Position numbers and translations under genes: made by a program | In this document: piece after piece, positions 32,968 to 46,535 of the stretch | How the letters are laid out: each line of letters opens with the position of its first letter | Numbering within the stretch: the stretch's first letter is position 1 | NCBI RefSeq assembly: GCF_047663525.1 | Contig: NC_092588.1 | Span: 143,986,001 to 144,050,000, forward strand | Source of the DNA: Anas platyrhynchos | Lineage: Eukaryota > Chordata > Aves > Anseriformes > Anatidae | Direction of reading: 5' to 3' | Length of the DNA: 64,000 bases | Notes under the pieces: generated by a model | What the model saw: the letters and a program-made list of their open reading frames with translations, nothing else | What the model was told of the DNA's origin: nothing | The model's database searches: none

Positions 32968-35900
32968 GCTCTATATGAATGAATCCTTCTGTACTCCATG
33001 AAGCTATTTTGTAGGGGATTTTCTACCAGCAAATTCGAGCATATCTACCAGAAACTACAGGAACTTGTAGACTGGACTTAAAACTATCAACTCCCAGGAT
33101 TCTTCTGCTGGCATCTGAGCATTTTGCCAGTGTGGCTTTGACCTGCTGACGGGCAGCGCAGAGGATGCTGCTGAGTGCCACAGCCGTGTCTGTCAGTGTA
33201 TGCATTGGCAGGCATGCAGGCAGACAGATTTGGCAGCAGAGCTTCACAGGGCTTCTGAGGACATGGGAATACGCTTATTGGAGAAGGGGCAGGGAGATGA
33301 GGTCTGTAGGGCTGTTTTTCTGGAGTCACCACACGGGATAGCAGCAATGCCTGTGGACGCAGGGCTGCTGGATAGGTGGCGAAAAGAAACTCAGATGCCA
33401 AACTCACAGCAGGTTGTCAGACAGAGGACACTTCCTAGGAATCTGACTTCAGAAGTCAGCGAGCTGCAGCACCAGAGCGGCCGTGTGCCCGGTGCAGAGG
33501 AAATCTGCCCTCAGTCCTCAGGAAGCGCCCGCTCACTGCCTGCTAGCAGTTAACCAGGTTGGGGCTGGCGGAGCAGCTCCTGGGCTTGCTGCCACAGAAG
33601 ATTGAGATGTTCCTTTGAGCGGTGCTGCTCTGCCAGGTGTATACACAGGAGGAACTGGCATCTCTTCAGAACGCGGAGAGGAGAGATTTGTCTCTGCTGG
33701 TTTTTGGGAGCACCTCTTCTGCTTCATTTGCTCTGACAGTGCCTTTTAGACGCCTGTGTTCAGTGACTCCTGGATGGGACTAAATGGACCTTCTCAAGGG
33801 CCAGGCTGAGCCCAGGACTTCCACAGCAGTCCGCACGCACGCCTGGCAGGGCATTAATGGCTGGTGCCTGGCACCTGTGACTCAATCTGCCTCAGGCAGC
33901 AGCAGAGGTTAAAAAAAAAAGAAAAGTTGTTCCCACACTGCTCTCTTACACAGATGCCACTTATAAGCATCAAAATGGTCCTTTAAAGAGCCAAAAATGA
34001 GTCTAAAACTTGTTTGGGGATATTCTAGGGGAGTGAGGTAACAGTTCTTTTGTAAAGAAACATGAGGATGCCAAATAAATATGCAGGCTGGTGGCCACAG
34101 AGGCAACAGAACTGCTCCAAAGCAGACCGAACACTTCAGAGAACTCTACTGTTAATCCTACTTTCCCTGCACATCTTCTCTTGTTTTTACATCCTTATTC
34201 AGCCCTAAATAAGAACCTTTAATTTCACTTCTCACACTTATACAAATGAAAAAAAAAAATCTTTATCTTTGGGACAAACTCTGATCCTCATCCCACACAT
34301 GTAAAACAAGATTAACTCAGTTTACTTTAATGGCATCAGTAGGACTTACGTTACTGGAATTCATCAGCAGTTAGATCACTTGGCTTAAGTCAAATGTATA
34401 AATAACAAAGGTATTTCCAATGCTTTCTCTGTAAGCTGATTTCATTTGGCTGTCCTTGGAGTCAAGCTTTGCCACTGAGTTCAAAAAGACCTGGATTTCA
34501 CCCCGAGGTGTTCCATCAGCGTAAATCTAGTTTAAATGACACAAGAATAAGCCCTACCAGCTTCTGGTGAACTATGATAGCATCCCTTATCCTGCAGGTT
34601 TGGGGGTTTCAGTACACCTGTCCAGTCCTCCACTGTGGCTGAAAGGGAACACGTTTCATCAGTGAGGGGAAAACAAGAGAAGGAAAAAATATTTGTAATT
34701 CCGAAGAACAAAATTGCAAAGCATTACTTAGAAAACACACACACACATCCTTGCATAAATATCCTTGTCTGTGGGTCAGGGCTAACTTACACTGTGCTCT
34801 TTGATGTGGGATTTTATTTTCATACCACTACAGACACAGATTTTTTTCAAAGCAACGACTGTAGTATTTACTGCATGCCACAGCCATTTTTAGAAAGAAT
34901 TATCACAAAATGTAATTTTAAAAGAACTTTTATGTCAGACCCACGTACATCTAGATCTACTTACTGAATAGTGCATATTCCTATCAAATATTAAGCTATA
35001 TTTCATTTTTCTCATTTAATAATATCAAATTATTATGTATTTATTTTTCTTAGTAGACATCAAAGCTCCAAACCTTTACTACATGTTATGGGAAGGAACA
35101 AGAGACTGCTGGATTCTGCACTACCTTGTCTTTGTGTGTTGCTCTTACCCTACAGAGTAGATGCAGGCCACTCTCAGGCACTTGAGCAGCTTTCTATGCA
35201 TGACTTGCAACTAGTTTGCCCCAGACAGTTGCATGTGAAGCAATCTGTGGGAGAATCAGGGTCTGACGCTCAGCTGAAGACACCCCTAGAGCGAGGACCG
35301 TGCTCCAAGTTTAATATCCAACTTCATTCAATTATGTTGAAAATCAATTGTCTTCCTTCATTAAATCTCATTCTAAAAGGTAGAAGCAGGAGACTGCAAT
35401 GTAAAAGAGTAATTGCATCCCTTTGTTCCTAGTCGTGGGCATCACTCCGTCCTCAGTCCTGGGCTAGAAATCTGTCCTCATATAAAGTTTTGAATAACAC
35501 ATACTTACCCCCTCTTGTAGAAAATCCACCCTGCTCTCTGAACATGCACAAAGTATGGTTCTTAGTCTTTGTTTTGGCTGCAAAGGAAAAAAAAAAAAAA
35601 AAGATGTGTTTAGATATACAACATCCATTTTGCCCCCCCATTTAACTGGAATCCCTGTTTGCTCAATAACCTCATACATGTGTGTAGGGCTTCTAATAGG
35701 CAAATTTATAACACTGTCATGTAGCACAGCACTGTTTTACTCAGATGTATAGCTCTGCCAGTTTCCAGCAGTGGAAAGGATAGCCTTTGAAGTCGACCAT
35801 TTGCAGCGTCTCCATGTCTGGGATGCCCAGAACTATTGCTTTTCTAACGTGCTTTCCAAAGCATGGGCAAGCCACTGAGTGTAATAAAGTCCCCTAATTT

Positions 35901-38678
35901 TGTTCTCCAACTCTGTCGTATCCATCCTAGTGACAAAACACAGAGCACTGGAACTGAGCCGGATACCCATGCTCCTAGCTGCTTGGAGCTCTACTCTAGA
36001 GTTGTACTGGCTTTGCAAAGGGTAGAGAAGGGACTTGAGCATCTTGTCTTCCTTCATCTCATTTTGTGCAGCTATCCTCACCATCCTTTTATTTTATTTG
36101 TTTGGGGGCAGGAGGAGGCAGATTGATATGGGCAAATGCATGTACATATTATCCACAGTGTTATTTTACATAACTCAAGCCTTACCTGCTGTTTATGTAC
36201 TATATATAGGGACAAGACAAACTTTCTAGCAGAAAATTGAAGATGACAACTGAAAAACCACTTCTAGGAGAAATGCATATTTTCAGAAATGTGAAAGCGC
36301 TATCTGTTGAGAAGCAAAGCTCTAAGCAATGCATGTTATTTTCTCCCAGACCCTTTTCCTTTTGTATTCCCTCCTCTGCTTTTATTCATGCTACTGCATT
36401 ACAAAAAAGCCCCAGTGCTTCAGGGTAGACCTGAGAGCCACAGTTTCTGCCAGCCTCTTCCTTCCTTATTCTCAGTAGCAGAAGCTACTGCAAGGCTGCT
36501 TTGTACTCGAGAGGAGAAATTTGTACAATGCCCCAACTCCGCAGCTTTCAACTGTTCCTCATTTTTCTAGATTAGTGCCTTAATTAAGTCCAAATGTTTT
36601 TCATTTTCTCCCTTATGGTCCCTACTCTGAAACCTGATGCTGGCAATGGACACTGTCCTCCCGTGACCTTTTCTCTTCCTGTTGCTGCTGCTGCCGCCTG
36701 ACTTTTAAATGGTGAGCAATTGTGAAATGGCGAGGGCTGCACACTTTATCAGTCTCCACACACACCTGCAGGGCTGTTAGCTGTGGTGCCGAAGGTGACA
36801 CGGGTCAGAAATCCAGTTTGCTCTTTTCTCTCTCCGCAAGGTAAACCAGAACGCGTTTTTAGCTGGTGGATGAAGCGCTTCATGCCATCCACCTGAGTCA
36901 CTCTCAGTATAAACTCCTAATACAGTGCAACGGTGATTTATCACATCGCATAAAATGTATAAACCAGGTTTCTTAAAACCGGCCATTGATTTTGAGGCGG
37001 TTATTTTTAGGCACCAATCTTGATAATTGGGCCCATAATTTCGCACAAATTATTTTAGCAAATCACGTGGGTGCCTGTGAAGGCAGGGAGAGAACTCAAA
37101 ACCTTCAACCCAGAGGAAAGACTTAAGTAAAACTGAACAGCAGAAATATAAAACAACTCATTGTAAAGATGAAGGGTGAATTTTGAAACAGCAGTATATC
37201 AACAGAACTGCACTGAAGACAACAGAGAAAAAATAAATCAGCTGAGAATCTGGACCAAGAGTTTTGGGAAAGAAAACTAAAGAAAGAAGAAAAATAAGAG
37301 CTTGATCCTCTTCTTATGGCGTGAGTAGCCTCGGTTACTGGAACTACACTCATATAAAATTGGTTTATGTAGTAGAAAAATCAAATCATATGTCAATTGG
37401 AATTGCATGACTGATGGCAAACATAAAAATTAAGCATAAAAACCACGGTCAGTGTAGAAACTGTTACAATGTGAAAAAGATGGCAGTAGTATCTTGAAAA
37501 ATGTTTGCATGGCATTACAAATGAGTTTCTTTTTATCTGCAGAAAATAAAAGAGAAAACTTGTAACACATTTATATTTTATCTTAATAGAGATGAGCAGT
37601 GCGTTCTGCCTCTCAAATAAAACTTTGTACCACTAATCTCATTTTTGTCTATGAGGTGTAATAGGATTTGTAGGAATCATGCAGATGTGTCCATAACAAT
37701 TGTAAGCACCAGAAGATGAATGATGTACAGGAAAGGTAATAGTTTATTTTTTTCCATGCACGGTCTGTTCATTGTTTCCCTCTGGGAGACAGATATACAG
37801 ATTGTATGAACAGAGTGAAATTAGTACCCTATCCTCTTTGACACCTTTAAAATTATTGGAATTAAATCTATACTTTACTAAGTGAAATGTTTCAATTTAA
37901 TCAAACTGTGCTGTCATGACTATACTTACATTAAGAGTTTAAGAGCCCTACTTTGCCCTCAGCTAATCCCTCACATATGAGGTTTTCATGGTTAAATTGT
38001 CTCCTGTGTAAGTAATCAAGTACATATGAACTCTGCTGCTAGGGAAATTGAGCATAAGTCAAAATCTCTAAGAAAGAAGCGATAAAAAGAGTGGAGTTAA
38101 GGAAAAGAGGAGGAACTGGCCTCAGCCACCTGGTTCTCCTGGTTCCCTTTCTTACATTGCAATTTACTCCAGTGAAAATGTTACAGAGGAACTCAGTCTG
38201 CCACTGTAGAATGAATTTGCATTCAAGCTGTGTGCTCCTGCCACCACCCTTCATTCTTCTAATTATTTTCTTCTTTATATTTTGAAGGACAAACACCTAT
38301 CATTAAAATTTTGCATGTACGTATCATTAGTCTGGTCTCCAAATACTCTATGTACCAGCTCAATATCGTCCCTCTAGCAACTATAGCATTTCTCATAAAG
38401 AATAGAAGCAGGGATCCAGTTGATCCTTTCTAAGTTTATTTGCTACAGTTAGAATAGGTTTGACCATGTAAAAGCAGTTACACAGTCTGGACTGATGTTA
38501 AGAATTAGTGACCCTCAGAACACTACATGAAGCTGTGTTACAGCATAAGGAAATTAATGCTGATCTGTGGAATAAGGTGCAGGACCTAAAAGATTGCGTC
38601 ACTGTGTAAAAGTCTGTAAGTGTCAGGGAAGTGTGCATAGCAGGAATAAAAAGGGCAAAAACTGCATTAGCAGTTCAT
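32968..38678. other. Non-coding stretch, possible conserved regulatory DNA near 36.8-37.1 kb
   Basis: No gene recognised. Frames at 33200-33553, 34635-34967 and 35088-35432 (plus) are anonymous and lack splice or start support. A short CA repeat lies at 34734-34748. Sequence at 36760-37060 has mixed composition with homeodomain-like cores and is discussed as a finding. Confidence 0.4.
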
Positions 38679-38704
38679 ATTTATTTATTTATTTATTTAT
38701 TTAT
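38679..38704. repeat. (TTTA)n microsatellite
   Basis: About six TTTA units without interruption. Confidence 0.95.
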
Positions 38705-38963
38705 GGTAGAACCAGTAGAAAATGTTGTCATCAAAAATGCACAGAAAATAAAATTGAAAACAAATGGGTCCACTACAAATTTTAAGGAGGATGGAGGCAT
38801 ACTAGCCAAAGCAGTACCATCACGAATTCCGACATTAAAAAACAGAAAGGAAGTGGTAAATACGTAAAATTTAGGCCTCTTAGTAATGAACTCCTACCTA
38901 AGGGAGGATGTGAACAAATTGCAAAATTGAATGATAAATTGAGCAGTTTCATAAAGTTGAGTG

Positions 38964-41180
38964 TCATAGACCCATAGAATCATTCAGGTTGGAAAAGACC
39001 TCTAAGATCATCTAGTCCAACCTATAACCTAGTACTTAGGTCCACCACTAAACCTAAACCTGCTACTAAATTCCAAACAGCACACCTCTTTACCCACTAA
39101 TAGGAAGAAATATTTCTAGGTGAATTTTGATGGTTATTTGTCTCACCCGTTCTTAAAAACCTGCAGTGATGGAAATATTGTAGTTACCCCAGCCCCACCA
39201 ATCGAATCTAGTTCCTCCTCTATTTTTACCAGTAGGAAGCTTCACCTAATGCTGAAATTAAATTTTTTGATACAGTCTAGGCCTATGGTTTTGGGGAAAA
39301 TATTATTTTTAACTCTTAATGTGGTCTTTCATGTATTTGAGAAGTTATGTTCCTGTTGCCTCTATCTTCTCTCTGTTTAGGCTTTCAAACACTTTTTCCC
39401 CAGTTTTCCTCCCAGGTTGTGCTTCCTACGGCTAATCATTCTTGTTGGTTTCCTTTGGATTGTTCTGAACTTGTTTCCATGCTTTTTGAAGGACATTGCC
39501 TAAAACTGGGTATAATGCTCCAGCTGATGCCCTAGCAATGCTGAGCAGAGCGGGACAAAACCTTCCTGTGCAAAGTTATATACCTGTTTACATGACCTAC
39601 TACAGCTCCAGACTCCTTTTTGAAGAGCTGGAAAGTAGCCAGGAGCCCCCACAACCCGTAGTTGTTCAGGTGACCACACGTGCCCAAGTGCAGGGCTTTT
39701 GCACTTGTCCCTGCTTATTTTCATTCTGCCTTTTTGCAGACCATTTCTTCAAGAAATTTCTCAAGATCATTTTGAATTCTAATCCTGTCCTGCAGTCTTC
39801 CTGCAGTCCCTCCACTCCCACGTTATCTGCAAATATGTTAAATATGTTTCCTTATTCACGTCCTCAGGGTAGATATCAAGCAGAAAGTGATCCAGAATAG
39901 ATTCCTGTCAAACCCTTACAAAAATATACCTGGACTGAAATTACTGATACATTTTTTTCTGAATACAGTTTTCTAAACAAGGTTTGTTCCATGCTGTAGC
40001 AGTTGAAGCCACAGATGAAGTTTATCAGGGAGGTGCAACTGGTCTGAAAACACCTATCCTGTCTGACCATTCCTTAACCTATTGTCTGTTCTGAGCTCAA
40101 ATCATACCCTGCAATCCTTAGTCAGTGATGTCTGGTTAGAGCTGATCACCTGAGTGAAAACTGATGAAAAATGATCTAATTCAGCCCTCTTGGTTCTATA
40201 GCTTCCCTTCATTTTTAGGAAACTGTCACTTTCCCTACATTCACCTTCATTACTGCTGAACATGTTAGCCTCATGCCTTTTGCTCCTCTTTGCATCTAAT
40301 TTTGGATCTGAAAAAAAACAGAATCAGAAAAAACAAAGCACAAGTTCTGGTCCTACACAGTCAGGTTACTTTTTTCAGTGTCCCAAGCACTCTGGCTTGG
40401 TTTCATTTTACTTTCTTTGGGCTTATATAATGAATGATCATGGCTTAACCAGTTTGATCTCTTCTATATTTTTTAAAGTTCCTCTGATGTGGAATAATAT
40501 ATGCTACTGTCCTTAGAAATATTTCTTTGAGGAATTTACAGCTGTCTTTAATGCTTATGTTCACTTAGCTACCAGCTCTCTAGTAGCCTATTGAAGTCCC
40601 TCCACTTCTAGTCCATTACTGTCCTTTGTTCTTCTTCATTTCCTTTCCAGGGATCACGTACCCTTTGACTCCGAGGTTACTCTAACACATGCTGTCTTTC
40701 ACCTTCGCACTCTCATATAATTCTTTACTGCTTAGCATCAAACCCCAGAAAGTCTGATTTCTGATTCCTCCCCCCATTTTTATAAAAAAACATCGCCAGT
40801 AATTCCAGGACCTCACTGGACAGTCGGCATTCTGCGGCATTCTTTCACCAACGAATACCTGGATTGTTAAAATCCCCCATTAATATAAAAGCCTGTCCTT
40901 TGGCTGAGTCTGCGTTTTGCACATAAAAAGACTCAGATCTTCATTGTTTGATATTTAGCAATCCCTGCAATCAAAGCCCTCTTACTCTTTTCCCCTTTTA
41001 TCCTCCCGGAGACTTTGTCTTCCTCCCCATTCTGGATCTCACAGCACAGATACGTGCCCGTGACTGCAGAGCTGTACATCTCATTCCACCTAATCCTGCC
41101 TGAGAGAGCTAATGCTTTGTTTATTAATATTCTATCACAGTTTGTGAGTACACCAGTGAAAACAGTACCCATTATTCAAA
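38964..41180 (-). mobile_element. Old CR1/L3-type LINE, about 2.2 kb, decayed
   Basis: The plus strand begins with an antisense CR1 tail ('tcatagacccatagaatca', 'ttcaggttggaaaagacctc', 'taagatcatctagtccaacc') and continues as antisense CR1 for about 2.2 kb. Landmarks are 'ctaaaactgggtataatgct' with 'gctgagcagagcgggacaaa', then 'gtgcccaagtgcagggcttt', 'gttatctgcaaatatgtt' and 'gatccagaatagattcctgt'. At 40880-40861 the minus strand encodes MGDFNNP, matching the GDFN motif of the apurinic-type endonuclease domain of LINE ORF2. Stops and indels break the frame everywhere, and the distance from endonuclease to tail is short for a full element, so internal deletions are likely. The right boundary is approximate. 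Confidence 0.78.
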
Positions 41181-44100
41181 ACATCCTCGTGCCATTAAGA
41201 AGATGCATCTGTTGGAAAGTCCAAGGACTTAAAAAGACCTGAAAAAGAAGGAGAGGATGCCTTCTGGGGAAGAAGGAGACTCTCAAAAGCACAGCAGCAA
41301 GGTGGGTTCACACCACTTACTTCAAGGCAGGAGCTAAAATGGGACTGGATAAGTGCTCTGAGAGATCTGAGAAACCAAGTGTGGCTGTGCTTATTGGACA
41401 CTGCGGCAGGGAAAGACAGAAGCATTCACTTACATAGAGAGAACCAAAAAAAATAATAAATATATTTAAAAATGAATATTTTCCACTACCTACAAGGAGA
41501 GAAATCTTTGGAGACGTGGTTTGTGCCAAATATTTTCCTGTGCTTGATGCATCAGCAGGATTCTGGCAGGTGTCCTTAGGAAAACAGAGCACATGTTTGT
41601 GCACGTTCTGCACCTTCTTTGGGAGACGCTGGTTGGGTTGTGTTTGGCACCCACACTATTTCACAGGAAAATACAGAAAAAAGGCAATGATGGTGATGAA
41701 GGTACAAAAGTAGAGGGTGATATTTTTACCTGGGAAAACGTTAGAAGAACATGACCAGAAGCTCTGAGCATCAGGAGCCAGGGCTTTACCTAAACGCCAG
41801 CAATCTGTCCTGTCCAACAGCAATAGCACATCTGGGAGAAACGTTAGGCAGGGTGCAGATGGGCCACTGCAAGGCCACCCCACCAAATGTGCTGGGTACT
41901 GCAAAGAAGTGTCTTTGGTTGGAGTGCAGTTCTCCTCCAGCATATCCAAAGCCAGAGACCAGCAACTCACACACAGTGGGTGCAAACAGGAACGGTGCCT
42001 CTGTGCTCACCTAGAAAACGGGGCTTCAGCCTGAAATCCTGGGAGAAAAATGGCTGTATTCAGTAGAAAGCCGAGGCTGTGTTATCTGACCATAAGGCAT
42101 TATCTGGAAGGCCCTAGTAAACTTCCTGTAAAAATTTGGGACTTATTTTTACAGCTACAGAGATCTGAGTTTAAAACCAAGTGCCAAGCTGGGAGAGATT
42201 TATAGATGCAAATACATTTCCGATACCACAGAAATGCAGAGAGCAAGATCCAAAAGTAAATTTCTCACGGGTCAGCCTGATTAAACAACACAACACAGCC
42301 TTGGCCACAGCGATTGCCAGAAGTGCCAGCACCCGTTAGGCAGAGCACCACCGTCCTTTTTTTACGCTCTTCTCTAAGTCATCACAACTGATCTTTGTCG
42401 GTGACAAGGTACTTGGCTAGGTAGACCTCTGGCAGTAATTTTGTTCCTCCGAACCACTCATGAGAACAGGGTGTACAGAAGGTAGTGAAATATATGAGCA
42501 ATGTACAGCTGCTGCAGCACTTCTCCTTGCCCTGCTAAGTTGGGGTCCTCATTGCCTGGAAATATTTCGTGTAAAGGCACCAAGAAGTGATTCCAAAGGC
42601 ACCACAAAAAATGTGCTTAAAAGGACACGTGAAAGTCCACCGAGGGACTGAGAAATCTAAGAGAAGGGCCAGGGATGTTTTATATTGGCCTTAAGTAAAC
42701 AGTGCCATTGTGGGAAGTTAAATATGGTAGCATCTGCCAAAAATACTATTCGAGCAAAAGAGCCTATGTTGGTAGCAAAAGAAATATCATCCACTTCTCT
42801 CCTTCCCTGGCATGAAGCAGGCATAGGTTTGTTTATGTTGGCTATATAAACTTTGTTTCTCCAAGAGAATTACTCCCAATTCCTGAAATAGCCTCATTTG
42901 AGGATATTAGAACAAAAAATATGATCCCGAGTAGTGACTTTATTTCAGTGCAGCCGACTTTTCCCCATGCCTGGGCATTACGGTGAAGCTGATGGCGATT
43001 TGGGTGTGTGACTGACGGAACCAGGATGAATCAGTCAGCTCCTTCAAGAGAGCCCCATACAGGCAGGGACCACAGGAGGGTGAGAAATCTGAGTCCCAGA
43101 ACGTAGTGTAAGCATAACGAAAAGGTTTACAACCAACCTGAGAATATGAAACCTGTGGAGCATGATTTGCCCCTCAACTGAGTAAACAGTAGCTGCGCTT
43201 TACAGCTCTGAATTCAAGAGGTCATTCCTGCCTGAAAAAGGACCAGCATGTGCTTAATGTCCATTGCAAACCACCCTGTTCGGAGCTTCAACCAGTCCAA
43301 CAAGCAGGCCACTAAGGAAAAATATCTTTAAAATACACAGATTTACATGCAGAGCAACAGCACTCCTGTGCCTAGAGAACAACAAAGGGGCAGAAAAGGC
43401 ACAAAAAGTTTGCCTAATACAACTGCATTTGAACAATGACTGTGAATGTGCTTCTTACATAAAATAGATACATGAATAAATAAATAAAACTGCACAAACC
43501 ACAATTTCTTCTGTCTGGGAACTAACGCAGCAGCTGAACTAACCTCCTGCGTGCATCCGAGTTAGCCACTTTCTGCAACGAGAACATTGTGTTTAATCCA
43601 ACGGGGAGATCCCCTCTCAGGTCTCTCCTGAAAGCTGTCCTCAGTTTAATGTTTAATGATTCAAGCTGCCCTCGTACCTTTATGAATATAATATGAAAGG
43701 GCTGGAAATGAACTATTTGCCTCTAGGATTCATTGCTATCAGATAAAACCATGATATTTATGTGCTGTGTGATACTAAAGAAAATTATTCTAGTGGGACA
43801 CATCTCAACACTGGCAGAAAACATGAAAGAGACAATTTCTGGAACTGCTGTGAAAGACTGAGGAAATTTATTATTTTAGTATCGTAATAAACAATGTGTA
43901 CATTTGAATTTTATTCTGTAAAAGACGATACACTAGCATTCATTATATAAGATCTCTCTTTTTTTTTTTTTTCCTCTTTCCTTCCAAGCATTTTATTCAG
44001 GTAACGGCTCAGAAATGAACAATGGGGACATAAAATTTAAACTTTTACATTAAGTTACACAAGAGCTGAATAGAGTGAGTGCACGTGGAGAAAAATGCAT

Positions 44101-44679
44101 AAGACCTTATTTTCTCCACTTAATCATTCTGGTTACATTTTCCTTTTGTTCTGACTTGGAGATATGCAGGAAGCAAACAGTATTTATAGCATAAACTAAA
44201 TTTCACATGCCATCCTTTATGCTTTCAAATGGAAGACGTGAAAACACCACAGGCTGAGGTTTTTATTCATGTAAATATGTATTGTTATGTTTCAAGTGTT
44301 TTTCATACCAGGAGAATATAAAGAATTGAATTTGACAGCTAGTTTCTAATCAGGTCCTTTATCATATATTGCAGTGTGGCAATAAATCCTACTCCACCTC
44401 TCCCTTGCACTCTTTTCATTCTGGTCACTGCATTCCCGTGGCTGTTTCCATGCCTTAGCCTCCTGGTCTAGGTTTTAATGTGTGCTTTGGTATCCATCCT
44501 CAGACCTCTACCGTCTTGCAAAGCCCACAACCATCTAACATTTAGAAATATTACATTAAAGAATGGAAAGAGGTTTGTAATTGGATTTTTCTCAATGTAG
44601 TTAGTACATTTGGTGATGTATATCCTTTTAGCGTGTCTTCTGGAATGATTCACAGGAGAAAATGATTAGCAAGTAACAA
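41181..44679. other. Non-coding stretch
   Basis: No gene recognised. Overlapping anonymous frames lie at 41.7-42.0 kb on both strands, with no domain. There is a short AAT repeat near 43475-43488 and a T-tract near 43960. Confidence 0.4.
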
Positions 44680-45165
44680 AACAGGATGGTGAGACTGTAT
44701 CTGGAACACGATGTCCAGCAAGAGCCCTCTGGGTCAAAGATGACCCAGGAACAAGTGGGGATGATGGAGAATGGAAGTCCTGAGCACAAGGAGGTCAGAA
44801 GAGTTTGACTTCTTTAGTGCCGCAAAACTAAAGTTGATATGGAATTTCATTGCTCTCTGTAAATACATCAAGAGGTTAAACATAAGGAAGGAAAAGATCT
44901 TTTGAAGATAAAGTACAGCGTTGGCACAAGAACAAATGGGCATAAGCTGCCCATGGATGTGTTTTGACTGGAAGCTGAAAGGCGGTTTTCTAGCCAGTTG
45001 AGCAATCGACACTGGACTTCCAATGCAAGTTATGGAGGCGCAGAAGGGGCTGTAAGATGGAGAGGGAATAAGTGATGAAAGGCATTGTGTGATGTGGCCT
45101 GGGGCTAGCGGGGGACTGGGCTCAGAGACACAGGGGGTCCCTTCCAGCCCTCTGTTCCTTTGTTT
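44680..45165 (+). mobile_element. Old CR1 LINE 3'-region fragment (sense)
   Basis: Sense CR1 reading: 'gagactgtatctggaacacg', 'atgtccagcaagagccct', 'ttcattgctctctgtaaata', 'aagaacaaatgggcataagc', 'ctgggctcagagacacag', ending in 'ggtcccttccagccctctg'. The order and terminal phrase fit an ancient CR1 of the amniote type. The coding frame is destroyed by indels. Boundaries are approximate. Confidence 0.75.
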
Positions 45166-46084
45166 TAATTTTCCTCAAAGGTATTTGGAGATTCCGCATG
45201 GTGATGTCTCACAGCTGGTAAAGGATACGGCTCAGAGAAGAAAAAGAAATAAGCAACGTCTTAGCTCGCCAGATGTATGTTATTACTTTATTCCCAATTC
45301 ACAGGAAATGAACAATCATTTAGTACTGACAGGTACACACTGAAACTTACTATCTTTCCTTTAAACCTTCAAATAATGTGCTACAGCAGTTTAGCATTAA
45401 CCTTAAAGACGACTGCACATTTTTGCCAAGGTTACTGTGATACCTTGTGAAACCTTTTGGGGAAAACAGAAGAAGAAGGAGGCAGCAGGCAGAAACTATA
45501 TAAATTGCTTCCAGCAAGGCTGAAATGTTAGTAAGGTTAAAAAAAAAATCATCCAAAGCTCATGGAGATACCTTAGTGAAAGGTCTTTTGGGAGCCACAG
45601 CAGGTTAGGTATGTCTGCCTTTAATTGGGGTGTAACCCAAATCACCTTCTTAATAGTCAATTAGACCTAACACAAAAGTAATGGTAAAAGCAGCAAGTGC
45701 CTCACTGAATCAAAGCACTCCAGATTGTTAACTGCGTGAAATAGAGAGGGTTACAGCTACGCAAGGGGAGGTCACCACAAGATCTAAGAAGAGGTCAATA
45801 TGTTTTGCATTTGTTTTGCATTTGTTTATTGGGATGATTCATTCTGGCTTTGCATATAACTTTTTAGTGTTCGCCTCAGAAGAGGTGAAGGTTATGCATG
45901 ATATCAACTAAATAAAAAGTCAGGCCAATACTTTGCAATGTTGCTAGAGAGTCCACATGCCTCTCCTTAAAAACAAGGAAGGCTGGACTCCCCTCAGGAG
46001 CAGGCAAGTATCCAGCTCCACCAGCACTCAGTCTGTCTAAAGGAGTCTGAATGGCATCTGGAACCCAGCAGACCGGGGTACCAC
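45166..46084. other. Non-coding stretch between two CR1 fragments
   Basis: Nothing recognised except a small direct repeat 'tgttttgcatt' near 45804-45826. Confidence 0.4.
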
Positions 46085-46535
46085 CATCTCAAACCAGACA
46101 CTTTATTTCACACAAGGTCCCACTAGGGCCAAGCAGAGGGGAACCGTCAATTCTTTCGACCTGATGGCTTTACTCTTCCTAATGCAACCCCGTATGCAGA
46201 CGGGCACACTGCCGACGCTTGTTCAACGTGTTGTTCAGCACGGATGCCAGCTCCTTTCCTGCCAAGCCACCACCTACCCAGTTGAATCCAGCTTGTCTTG
46301 CTTCGTGGAGTTATTTCAGCCCTGGTGCAGGACTTGCATCTCCTTCTGTTGAACTTCATGGGTTTCCTCATAGCCCATTTCTCTCTCCCCCCAGTTTGAC
46401 TACAAGGATGCTGTGGGAGAAAATCTTCAAAATCATGCTAAAAATCCAACTAAATGACATCAGTTGCAGTCCCTTCATCCACAAAGCTAGTCATCTCCTC
46501 AAAGAAAATGATGTGTTAGCACATTTTATCCATAA
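46085..46535 (-). mobile_element. Old CR1 LINE internal fragment (antisense)
   Basis: The plus strand reads as antisense CR1 ORF2 C-terminal region: 'gggccaagcagaggggaacc', 'cgacctgatggctttactct', 'cttcctaatgcaacccc', 'ttgaacttcatgggtttcct', 'gatgctgtgggagaaaatct', 'ccttcatccacaaagctagt', 'catctcc'. These follow the CR1 order without large gaps. The CR1 tail is absent, so it is truncated at both ends. Unrelated frames on both strands here are repeat shadows. Confidence 0.82.
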
